The notes beneath the pieces were generated by a model. It saw nothing but the letters and a program-made list of their open reading frames with translations. It ran no database searches and was not told the origin of the DNA. Position numbers and translations under genes: made by a program. From Branchiostoma floridae (taxonomy: Eukaryota; Chordata; Leptocardii; Amphioxiformes; Branchiostomatidae): a stretch of 28,223 bases of DNA. Of this stretch, positions 1 to 9,655 are shown piece by piece (the stretch's first letter is position 1; every line of letters starts with the position of its first letter). The DNA lies in assembly GCF_000003815.2 (NCBI RefSeq), contig NC_049980.1, positions 7,261,636-7,289,858 on the forward strand, written 5' to 3'.

Positions 1-300
1 ATGGCTGATCATTTCTTCACGGAGTCGTCAGGGGCAGGATATTGAGTTTGACACGGCACAGCTATCCCGCCACAGGTGGACTAATTTTAGCCTCCGACTG
101 ACACCCGTGCGAGCAGATCGTAATTGAGCGCATATTCTCCACCTCATCTGGCATGGAGATTAAGCCCAGCCATGCACGGCACTTGGCTGGTAACAGATAA
201 GACATGCTGTATTGGGCTCGTCTTGCCTTATCATCTGTTAATGACGTTGAGAAATATCCAGGACTTGGCAGACATGTCAAAACTTTGAATTGGAAATCCG
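1..300. promoter_or_regulatory. Candidate regulatory block with paired GATA/E-box motifs
   Basis: This stretch is clearly richer in G+C than the sequence to its right and contains none of the repeats found elsewhere in the window. It holds an inverted pair: AACAGATAAG at 192-201 and CTTATCATCTGTTA at 227-240. Each combines a GATA core with a CAGATG-type or related E-box half. Also present are CAGGTG near 74 and GAGATTAAGCC (bicoid-type homeodomain core) near 157. A minus-strand open frame of 83 codons covers 62-313, but it lacks splice or domain support. Reading this as an enhancer is inference from motif density only. Confidence 0.3.
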
Positions 301-405
301 TGAATTGTTTCATCGGGTTGCTAAATTACTGAAAAGGTCACACATCCTAGGAAGTAAGAAAGTGCTGAGAGTGCATTTTCATTTTTGCTCAACCAGTGGA
401 ACATA

Positions 406-615
406 ACTTATCTGACAATAGCCAAAAAGTAGTTACTCAAGCAACTGGATATGATTTTGGAAACGGTCAGAAGGTCAAACGGTCAGACGTTTCAACTGGC
501 ATCCACCAGTTTTCGTCAGTGACACTTATCAAAATCATATCCAGTTGCTTGAGTAACTGCTTTTTGGCATGTCTTATTACCTGGATGTGTAACTTTCATC
601 GACTTATCTGACAAT
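406..615. repeat. Foldback repeat flanked by a 14-bp direct repeat
   Basis: Arms at 421-459 and 530-568 are reverse complements with one mismatch in 39 bases; each contains GTTACTCAAGCAACTGGATA or its complement. They enclose a 70-bp loop with three GGTCA-type short repeats. Outside them, ACTTATCTGACAAT occurs at 406-419 and again at 602-615, so the unit between (420-601, 182 bp) looks like an insertion with a 14-bp target duplication. The right arm is followed by a 33-bp tail containing ATTACCTGGATGTGTAAC. That tail recurs inverted in a copy near 22480, so it belongs to the element. The 71-codon open frame across it is a by-product of the repeat. The asymmetric tail and long duplication would fit a SINE-like mobilisation better than a cut-and-paste MITE. 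Confidence 0.75.
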
Positions 616-1094
616 TATATAATTTCTTCTTTTTGTTTTGAACTGAGCCCTATGAATAGGAATATTAGCAGTTACAGTGTACATACACATGCATGTGTTA
701 GCTACAATTTTCAAGGTACCAGTACAAATAAACGATAAGACAATAAGAAACAAATACAAATGAAAAGGAGTCAGAAAGTAAAGAAAGTCTCAAGCCTTCC
801 GTCTTGAATCCGCAGACTTTCTTTGCCCACTTTACATTTACGTCACCTGAAGTCAGAACCAGGAGACGCTTTCTCGTTGACAGGACTTTTATGACAGTGT
901 GCAATAAAGCTTTATTACCATTAGAAACAGTGTGCGGAAGCAAGATAGTGACGTCAACAGGCCTGACCGTCCCTGGCCTCTGTACTCTGCTTGATTAAAG
1001 GCCGTGTCAGGCTGGAGGAGACAGGAAATTGCCTACATCTGTTCTGCAGTACTGATATTAAGAAGAAGGGAAGATTGAAGTGGGTTTGAGTACA
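616..1094. other. No gene recognised
   Basis: The sequence is AT-rich with short open frames on both strands that overlap one another between 698 and 998 and lack splice context or recognisable protein content. I see no repeat copy here. Confidence 0.5.
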
Positions 1095-1122
1095 TATAGA
1101 ATACAACATAGGGTATTCTATA
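1095..1122. repeat. Perfect short hairpin
   Basis: TATAGAATAC (1095-1104) and GTATTCTATA (1113-1122) form a perfect 10-bp stem with an 8-base loop. A G+C-richer stretch follows (about 1135-1215). This may be the end of an old repeat, but no second copy was found in the window. Confidence 0.4.
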
Positions 1123-2190
1123 TTGCACAAGGTACGTCCCGACCACGGGTAGTATTGCCCAAAAGCTGGAGGGCGATCTGACCTATGGGAGAGCTGGGAC
1201 CGACGGCAATATGGAATACCACATGTTGTGCTTTCTTTCTATCATGCCAACCAGAGAAAACTCAAGTTTATCTAAAAAAAAAGAGAGCAAAATATGTGAC
1301 AGCAGCTGCACATCGCGTCAACAACTTCGTCATTTTGAACAAAAGCTTGGCTGGCTTTGTGTGTAAAAAAATTGCATGTAAATTGTTACCATTACCTTTC
1401 AGTATATACACTGAGATGTTATCATTGGTTGCTCAATAATATTCTTTCTTTTAAACGAAGTAACTTTTAAAAAGTTATTCACGATATGTTTCTGCTAAAA
1501 GAAAGCAGCATACACATCATTGTACATATAATGTACTTAAGAAAACAATTGCTTTTGATTCTTTAAGTTTAACCTTCTCCTTGCTGCCTAATCCCATAAT
1601 CAGTGCAAATTTGGTGCCAGAAGGTTACCTTAGCAGAGTGAGAGTTAAAGTTAACAGTTACAGTTGTACAGTATCAAGAAAGGCTTTGAAATTGTACAAG
1701 TCATTGCATTGAGCATCTTGTGCTTAGTATTTCCTTTAAGTATACTGTATGGAGTTTATAAAATGATCTACATGTACCTGTTTCAGTGCTGTTCTCAATC
1801 TAAACTTTATGATTTTTGCCTTGTTTGATTGATCGATATGTTTTTTATTCACGTTGAATATCGATGAAGCAATCTCCTGTTTGACGTCAGCGTTTGTTTG
1901 CATCTGTCCCTATTAATGACTGATCCTTTCATTGTGCACTTAAGTAGATTAGAAACCACTAATACTAAGTTTGATTGAATGCCCCACAGGGAAAACTTGT
2001 CTTATCTCTTTTTTTATTTCCTCAGAAAAATAAAACTGTCTACAATAGTATCATTTCTTGATTAGGACAACAAAGTTCTCTTTTTGTGAAGACTTAGTGT
2101 TGATACCAGCATTTTGTATTTTTTTTTTCTACTTGGTTGTGGACATATATGATGACAATATAATGTGGCATTGCACTCAAGTTAGTAACT
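1123..2190. other. No gene recognised
   Basis: The DNA is AT-rich, with homopolymer T and A tracts and one TACATGTA palindrome at 1769-1776. An 84-codon frame at 1185-1439 has no splice or domain support. Confidence 0.5.
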
Positions 2191-2412
2191 TATATTTATT
2201 TTTTTATTTCATTTATTAGCTAATCCATGCCTGTAGGCTAATTGCAATTGCAAGGGTACAGACAGTAAAAAAAAGTAACAAGTGTCTATTCTATACAGCT
2301 ATCTTGTGCATGATTCTATATTCTTTACTGGGAGGTTTGACTTCTTTGGAGGCAGTGGCTGATGAAAAGTCCCACGTTTTTAATGATTAGTGGGTTCTGT
2401 GATTTTAACAGG
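2191..2412 (+). repeat. Dispersed repeat family R, copy A
   Basis: The copy has an AT-rich start, then GCCTGTAGGCTAATTGCA, a CAAGTGTCTATTCTA block, TTTGACTTCTTTGGAGGC and GATTAGTGGGTTCTGTGATT. The same ordered blocks occur at 9455-9655 (same strand) and 25080-25310 (opposite strand), with roughly 65-75% identity by eye. The shared GTGGGTTCT block suggests an old retroelement-derived or non-autonomous family, but no termini or target duplication could be fixed. Confidence 0.6.
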
Positions 2413-4039
2413 AATCTAGTTTTTTGGTGGTCTACTAGCTGGCGAAAGGTTGGAATATTACTTAGTAACAGTGCCACATACACATTTCCAATTTATTGAC
2501 AATTCTAATTCAGATTTCTTCAGACCTTTAACTAAACTTTAGATTTTTCACACTTTTACAATGTTTTACTAAGACTAAGAGATCTAATAGTTTCAGATGT
2601 AGACCCGTGTCCCCCCTTTTGGTAGAAAGATTGGTACGACCCATGACGCAGTGTTGTCCATTTTGATATGCCTTTGTTGCCTCCTCCCCCCTCATCTATC
2701 CTGCATACTCAGGGGCAATGCTTTGCATTATTGATCAGCCAATCGTATTGATTATATCCTGCTTGTGACTATTCCAGATATCTGCTTCCCTCCCCTGTTG
2801 TCAGAGGCCTGTGTTCAAGTGCAGATTTTATTTGTGAAGTTAATGAGTTTATTGAGTTTATTGTGATGCCCTTTAGTTTAGATTAAGCTAATATTCCACG
2901 GCTCATACTATAAAAAAATATACAGTATATACAAATACATAAACGGATACAATAACAATTACACTCAGATGTATGACACATATTTTACATGGCACATATT
3001 TTAGTATTACATACTCACATTCAGGCATACATTATGCTTTCTTTGTTTGTGAAATGACCGAACTTGTAAATCATTTGTCAGCATTGAGGACATAAAAAAG
3101 TAAACAACGAACTCAAATCATCCCTTACCAACACTGTTGCTCATACATGTGTCGCAAAATCCCTCATATGAAAGATGGAAAAGCTTCAGGCCAAGAATAG
3201 TATTGGTTATGTATTACGTGATCAAATGTGATATCACTTTTCCTACCAAGTGTAATCTTACTTTTCTTACCATGTATAACTTTAACGTTACTTAATCATA
3301 TGGCAAATACATTTAACAACTCACTTTATAGAAAAGCTTCAGTGATCACATCTTGATTTGGAATTATGGAAATTTACAATAAGTGCCATATCCTGTCATT
3401 ACAATTCTGTATGGTTCCAAGTTAGCCTAAGTAATATTGAAGTTTTGCCAATAAGTACGTAATAAGGGAGAATACAATATTATGATCTTGCGGGTAGGAT
3501 GCTAAAAAATGACTCTGTCACTTCCGCCCAGTTGTGGTCAGCACAGTCCTTGTCGATATCAATTTTCAAAGAGAAAGTTTGGACTAATGACTTTCTGTGA
3601 GAAATGAAAGGAGTGCATTTACAAATGCCTGGATATTGAGTCAGGTGACTTGTAGTTGCGTATCCTTTTCAATCATAGAAAATGGTTCCTTTTCTGATCT
3701 CGGAACATAGAAACCCCTGGAATACTGCTTAGATTAATAAGGGAATAATTAATGAATTAACGATTACCATTGTTGCCTTATGATTTTTGCAGGTTGCTAT
3801 AAATGCAGGAGCGGGGCAAAGATTCTAGCTTACTCATGTTTCTCATGAATATGCATGCTTTATCGAAGAAAGGTTATGCATAATTTGCTACATATATTCT
3901 CATTACCTATGAACTCTATAGATTTAAGCTCTTGATTTCTGCACTGTTGCATACAAAGGCTTGCCCCCAGAGGGAGTTAGCACGCAGACAGTAAGGGCCC
4001 CTGGAAGAGGGTTTTGGTGTTTGTTAACACAACAGGTCA
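2413..4039. other. No gene recognised
   Basis: The stretch is AT-rich and unique as far as can be seen here. It has a few homopolymer runs (a C6 run near 2613, T and A tracts) and no frame longer than about 60 codons. Confidence 0.5.
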
Positions 4040-4620
4040 ACTGAACTTGCCCCCAAACTCATTCCCATAATGGCCCCTGCTTTATACGCTGCCACTCACA
4101 GTCGGTATTGGTTCTCTGTCCTCCGTCCGCACTGCCCGTGCGTCAGTGGTGGAGTGACCCATCAATCCATCGGTGAATTATGTCGGAGTCAGAATTAATA
4201 AGGGGATTGCGGAGGAGGTCTCTTGGCACCACCTCCCCATTCAGCGGCCCTTCATAAAGTGGTGGGCCACTTGAGTTTATTAGTTAGGCACAGCCTGTGG
4301 TGGAGGCAGGCACGTTGCATTTGTTGCTGAGGTGGCAGCATCGTATCGTAACGACTCTCAGGAACCTGCGGTTAGCCACCCCTGTACAGAAAAAAACTAT
4401 TGGTCCTACCAGTACGTACCCCGTATCTATTCTCCCTCAACCCTGTATAGACTGTTGTTGGACTCTTGGAATACGTGACGGCATCGTGTTCTTGCTCTTG
4501 AACTTGTATCCCGACGGCTGGCACACAGTAGCGAGAGGCAAGCGTCATGTCGAAACATCGGGAGCACACACCCTTGCCGGACTCCCAGCCTCCACATGAA
4601 CGGGAGAGACGGAGGTAGGA
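4040..4620. promoter_or_regulatory. G+C-richer unique block, candidate regulatory element or noncoding exon
   Basis: Composition changes sharply from the AT-rich flanks. The block holds AGAATTAATAAGGGGATTGC (homeodomain-type cores) and an inverted pair of AAGTGG/CCACTT at 4257-4262 and 4267-4272 followed by GAG, an NK2-type CACTTGAG. Several GGAGG/CCTCC runs are also present. A 100-codon frame at 4297-4599 starts with GTG, not ATG, and overlaps antisense frames; its translation has no recognisable domain and there are no convincing flanking splice sites. I favour conserved noncoding sequence over a gene, with low certainty. Confidence 0.3.
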
Positions 4621-6242
4621 CAGGCATGCCTTAGTCTACGACCAATCTTCTCAGATTGTTTTGCTAGATTTTCTCACTACATATGCCTAAGATATCTCAG
4701 ATTGTACTAATTGAAAACAAGGGAGATTTGGTATTCTAAACATTTGGGCAAGTATTTTTTACTTCATTTTTAGCTAAATGTTACCGTCTGATTTTCCCCC
4801 CAATCTTCTATTAACAATACAGGAAGTGGTTGTCAGTTGCAGTAAGGAGGGACAATTTACTTGTCAGGAAAATAAAAGGCTAAGTTATGATACTGATTTT
4901 AGTGTTTTTCTTTGTCTCCAGCACTTAAATTTGTTTTCTTAGATTTCTCTATTCTATTAATAAATCCTTTTTCAATTTTGGCAAAACAGAAAGCTGCAAT
5001 GGATTTCCAACAGTTGTCGGAAAATCTGATCAAATGCTTGGCAGTCTCTGTTAATGTTATTTTTCTTATGTGCCAAAGTCTCAGGGCATTTCATGCATAT
5101 CAATGGTGTTTTCTTGCCTGGAGGCACTTGTATATCTGATATCTTCCTATTCATTTTGCACACCAGCCCCAAGCTCTGCAGCGATATTGATATGTATCTA
5201 TGATTATTAGATTATCCTATCACAAGAATGCAGGGTTGTCACAGAAGGAAATGTTGCATCTTCATTGTGGCATGCAGATGAAGTAATATCATGCTTAAGG
5301 AAGCTGTTATCTTTAGTATTATAGCTAGGTGGTAGTGTGGCCCCTGTGCCTTTTTATGGTTACAGGAATGTTTATATTAAGCCATTGCCTCAAGAAACAA
5401 AGTGTGTATCAAGATGGCTAGAGAGCTATTTATATATTGATGACAACAGAAAGCACGTTTCCTGGAATTTTGACAAGAAGTATCAGAATCCAGTATTTGA
5501 TTATACTGCTGTGGCGGTCCCTGACACAGGGAAATAGTAAGCAGTTAGAATATTAAAAAAATGCCAAGCTGCCAAAGTCCCCAACAGGATATTCCCTATA
5601 GAAAGCGCCACATGGTTGAGTGTGCAAGTGTATTTGATCGCCATCTGTAGAGACATTATCAGCAAAGCAACAGCCTTGTCATCATTCTACCAATGTATGT
5701 GTATCAGCATTATGTACAGAATGGTACTTTAGGGTCTCTCCTTGGTGCTGATTCACAGGCTGTGATGTGTTGGTAAACTTCACAATGGAAAATGGTCTCA
5801 CACTAAGGCAAGTTATGTTCAAGGAAAGTTTACCCAACACCATACTGTTGTAGAAGTTATATTTGTATTATAGAAATATTATGCAAAACAATATGCAATG
5901 TCATTTTTCAATATTGAACGTTCAAGTTAAGATGTGGCTATGAGAAGTTTGAAAGGTTGGCATTGGCTTTGTAAATCTAGAAAGATAAGATAAAGAAAAG
6001 AAGAAATCTATTGAAATAGCATTAGGATCAGTCAATATATCCCATGATAGCAACAAATGTTGGTAGCTTTATCAGACATTGGTGACACAAATCCAATCAG
6101 AGTGTTTTCAACTTTTGTGGCAAAAGTGGATTATAGGGGACTGTCTCACTGTCTGCCAGTCTAAAGGCACTATAGCTGACCCTGGTGATGAACCTACTAA
6201 AATATAGTGTCAGCTTTTCTTCCATCTTGGTTGAATGAGGGT
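4621..6242. other. No gene recognised
   Basis: The sequence is AT-rich. A 66-codon ORF at 5337-5537 follows a possible acceptor (GGTTACAG at 5368) and encodes a Tyr/Lys/Asn-rich peptide ending in a stop. I do not recognise it and see no donor, so it is not called as a gene. Nothing else stands out. Confidence 0.45.
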
Positions 6243-6571
6243 CAGGAAAAAGGTTGTGTTTCCTGTTTTAGTCCTAAAATACAGGGTTGGAAAGTAGGGA
6301 TTATCTTTTTTTCTTTAGACTTTGGCCAAACTCTATTGAACAGTTTTACTGAAATGTATTTCAATGTCAAGCTTTAATTTTGTGCATAATGTCTACATAT
6401 CTGTGGATACATTTATCCTGCATTGTTTGCAGTTGTTCTAGTACTTGAATAGGAGGAAGGCTGAATAAAGATTTTGACTGGAAGCTATGTGGCTCCACTG
6501 TCCACCCCCCAAAAAAGGCTAGAGTTTTTTTAGGGTAGGTTAGGAAACAGGAAACACAACATCTTTTTCCT
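6243..6571. repeat. Inverted-repeat (foldback) element of about 330 bp
   Basis: The arm at 6243-6268 (AGGAAAAAGGTTGTGTTTCC and following bases) is matched in reverse complement at 6543-6571, with a 2-base gap and about 90% identity. The spacer is AT-rich and includes a C6 run and a T7 run. No clear target duplication was found outside the arms, so the class is unknown. Confidence 0.5.
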
Positions 6572-7256
6572 TAGGCTAATGGGTTTGGTCATGGAGGGTT
6601 CTTACATCTTCTTTGATGACATCTTCATGACACGAGCAAGCCCATTCTTGAGTGACAGTTTCTACCAGATATTGTGCATTTAGATGTTGTGTTGCTGACA
6701 GCAGATGCCTTCACTTGCTGTTGATTTTAAACATGGGATCTGGTAGTGTCTGTTTCTTTCATTCCCTATTCTGACAGCCTGTTTTCATGGTAAAGTTCTG
6801 ATTCCCTGTAGCACCTACCAAAGTGTGAGCCATGAAGATCACTGCACCTCCTCCTAGAACTTAGTAGAAGGATGCTTTGGAAAAGTGCCTTGAAATATCA
6901 GTATATGAAGTAAAAATTTGAAAGATAGCTAACTTAATCATTGTCATAATTTCTACCCCTTGTTCTGGGATGAGATAGTAAGTGCACATGCCTTTCAATC
7001 CTTGATTGATACTGTATTAAAAAAAAGCACATGTACTTTGTTGTTGGCTTTTCCATGCAAGAAATTTTCTATGTAATTATATGGCACCGTTTATGTAATT
7101 TCATACCAGCTGATGATTTTGAATACATATTCAATATAAATCAGCATGATAAGCATGCCACAAATTGTTACAATCAGTTTTAGATGTCAAGCTGTATCTC
7201 CAGAGGCAACGAGTAATGAGTTAGGTACCCCTGCCCTTTAGGTAATGTTGTGTGGG

Positions 7257-7526
7257 TGACTACAGATGCCAAAGTAATACCAGTGAGACTATTGTATTGA
7301 ACCTAAACTTTCTGTAGTGTCAACTCTGCAAGCTGAGTTTTAATAAAGATCAATTTCTATAACTGGACAAGATATGGAGGTTACTTTTGGATGACAACAG
7401 ATTCAGAAGTAATACTAGTGAGACTACTGTATTGAACCCAAACTTTCTATAGTGTCAACTCTACAAAATGAGTTTTGAGACAGATCGATCTCTACAACTG
7501 GACAAGATATAGAGTTTACTTTTGGA
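7257..7526. repeat. Tandem duplication of a 135-bp unit
   Basis: Unit 1 (7257-7391) and unit 2 (7392-7526) are adjacent and the same length, starting TGACTACAGAT and TGACAACAGAT and both ending TTTACTTTTGGA or close to it. Identity is about 85-90%, mostly point changes. The unit contains stops in all frames of interest, so it is not a coding repeat now. A frame from 7475 to 7738 begins inside unit 2 and has no recognisable domain. The even lengths suggest one local duplication followed by drift. Confidence 0.8.
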
Positions 7527-7975
7527 TGTTTGGAGTTCCATCACTCATCTTCAGCGTCATGACCATGCACCCCCTTACCCTGGGGAGCAGATCCTCTGGC
7601 AAGCATAAAATTCTGATTGACCAAGGATCACATGTGGCCACAGTATTCAACTGTTACCTGTCTGATAGTAATTTTGGCTCCTTGGAAGCCATAGAATGCT
7701 CCATGCTAAGAGTTATCAAAAACTCCACACCCTGGTAGGAAGAACCCTATTTCCCCCACTTGGTGGTGCCGCCCAATTTCTAGAAAAACCTCTGCATAAG
7801 GTTGAGAATGATGGTGAGGGATGAAGAAGAGTTATGGATGACGCCAAACATCAAGAAGTGTTCTATACATCTATTTCATTTGTGGAGATTGAGTTCTCTT
7901 TGCTTACTTGTTAACCTAAGTATAGAATGAAAGAGTGATTGCTGGAGGTAGAAAAGGTGCTGTGGTAGCAAGACA

Positions 7976-8240
7976 GTTCTATCCAGGGTTGTAGCCAGCA
8001 CCCGTCCTTCCGTCCTTTGACGGAATTTTGCAGCTGGGGACGGAAATTTTTTCTGCCCAGTCCGTCCTCTGTGAGCAAAATCTAACCCTCAAAATGCATG
8101 AAATAGCATTTCAGAGGGTCTAGATTTTAAAATTTTCCTTGGGAGCATGCCCTGGACACCCCTAAGAACGCTGCACCAAAGCCATTCAAAATGGAGGGGA
8201 CAGAAAATGATTTCTGGCTGGCTACAACCCTGGTTCTATC
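7976..8240. mobile_element. hAT-type MITE (element 7984-8232, with 8-bp target duplication)
   Basis: Terminal inverted repeats are perfect over 16 bp: CAGGGTTGTAGCCAGC at 7984-7999 and its complement at 8217-8232. The flanking 8 bases GTTCTATC occur at 7976-7983 and 8233-8240, which is the target duplication expected for hAT transposons. The 249-bp interior is noncoding, with several TCCGTC/GACGGA motifs near the left end. It is related, in opposite orientation, to the element at 15307-15625. hAT assignment rests on CAGGG-type ends plus the 8-bp duplication. Confidence 0.93.
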
Positions 8241-8856
8241 TCTCTGTAGGCACAGAAAGACAGATGACGTCTCTGCTGTGAGGCAAATATAGACTTGCAA
8301 GAAAGTTTTCTAAGGGCCAAGTGTCCTTGAGCATAATGGTAAGATGCCAGATTTGTATATTGCAATTGTTACCAATATTCCTCAGTGGTCCTAGTGGGGA
8401 TACAATAAGACAGTGAGTCTAACAAGGGTACTTTATATTGATTTTGCCATATGGAGACGAATATCATTGTCAGAAGGGAGATAGATCAAAGTGTGTCTAG
8501 AATATTCCACATCCTCAGGTACTTGCCGAGGGGTTTCTTAATTTGGATACTAAGGAGGCATCACAGTGAGACTCAATTGAGGCAGAGTTGTCTGAAGGGG
8601 AGATTAATGGTGTCTACACAAGCAATTGCAGAATGTATTGATTGGGTAGAGGGAAAGAAGATGTACATAATAAATGGTTAAATAGTTCAGTTCAGTTTTA
8701 GGTTGAATAGAGAGTTTGATAAAAGTTAAAATAAGAAAAGCTAGTCCTTGTGAACAGCCTATATCTACAGTACTGATTAGATTTAGGTTTGAAGTTTGAT
8801 GAGGTTCAATCCTTCATTTGTGTATTTATTTTGAATATTGGAACATATTGCATGGG
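8241..8856. other. No gene recognised
   Basis: The sequence is AT-rich. A 76-codon frame at 8451-8681 begins with ATG but has no splice context or recognisable protein features. Confidence 0.45.
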
Positions 8857-8905
8857 CAAAAGTTACTCAAGCAACTGGATAAGACTTTTGTCAGTGACTG
8901 TCCAG
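8857..8905. repeat. Fragment of the foldback repeat
   Basis: AAAAGTTACTCAAGCAACTGGATA matches the left arm of the element at 421-459, with shorter spacing to TTTTGTCAGTGACTG, which corresponds to the loop region of that element. The second arm and tail are missing, so this is a 5' or solo-arm remnant. Confidence 0.6.
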
Positions 8906-9454
8906 TGTCTTACCATTTACAAAATGTTGTTGTTTCAGTAACATTTATATCTTAAGAAACGTAATAAATTTGGTTCAGATATACTGCCTTTGTCATCATA
9001 TCTTACCTGGGAAAAATTTCTTGAAGTTCATAAAAGAAGTTCCCCACTTGAGCCTTAAGAAAAACCAATTATTTTATCAAGCGCAATTAAAACAGAAGCA
9101 TTGATTGCCAAGCCGTCCAGATGGCTGGTTTATTTGCGGGGGTGCTGTCGTTGTAAAATGGCTGGGTCACATCGACTTTCACTTTTGGATAATTTCATGG
9201 TTATGCCCCGGTCTGGGACCATTGCCAACATATACAAGGCCTGTTCAGAGCCACGTCATGAAAGATAAGGTCCAGTTATATCCATTGTACAAATGTGGCA
9301 AAATAACTAACCGAGAGCATTCTTGGAAGAGTTCTGTATAGGTGATAGGGAATTCAGGTGTCTTTTTACCAAAAATGCTGATTTATAGCCTTGTTTTTGG
9401 TTAGTTAATATGTGACTGCCTGCTTGAAAATTTTTCAATGATAAAAAAGTAAAA
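8906..9454. other. No gene recognised; short G+C-richer patch
   Basis: The part at about 9100-9270 is richer in G+C than its surroundings and contains a 78-codon frame (9105-9341) whose start is not ATG. I see no splice pair or domain, and the patch could be old exapted or conserved noncoding DNA. Confidence 0.35.
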
Positions 9455-9655
9455 GTTTATTGCAAATTCTTGCCCCTAGGCTAATTGCAGGTAACATAAG
9501 AGATTCAAACATTGTAAAAACAATATCACAAGTGTTTACTCTAGTCCAAAGCTAAAAGCTAACTCTAGATCCTGGGTTATTGGGTTTGACTCCTTTTTCG
9601 AAGATAGTGGAAGATTCCACTTTTCTATTATGTGTGGGTTTATATCAAAATAGGC
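9455..9655 (+). repeat. Dispersed repeat family R, copy B
   Basis: It shares ordered blocks with the copies at 2191-2412 and 25080-25310: a GTTTATTGCAAATTCTTGCC start, AGGCTAATTGCAGGTAACAT, AAGCTAAAAGCTAACTCTAG, TTTGACTCCTTT and ATTATGTGTGGGTTT. AGCTAAAAGCTAACTCTA is nearly identical in copy C. No open frame is conserved between copies. Confidence 0.65.

Noticed and set aside
4297-4599. 100-codon open frame, plus strand
   Set aside because: It starts with GTG, overlaps two antisense frames, and has no recognisable protein features; the region is better described as a G+C-richer noncoding block.
5337-5537. Possible coding exon after the acceptor-like GGTTACAG
   Set aside because: The acceptor lies inside the frame, there is no donor before the stop, and the peptide is not recognised.
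7475-7738. Possible retroelement protein remnant (87 codons)
   Set aside because: The frame begins in the middle of a noncoding tandem duplication and shows no protease, reverse transcriptase or integrase motif.
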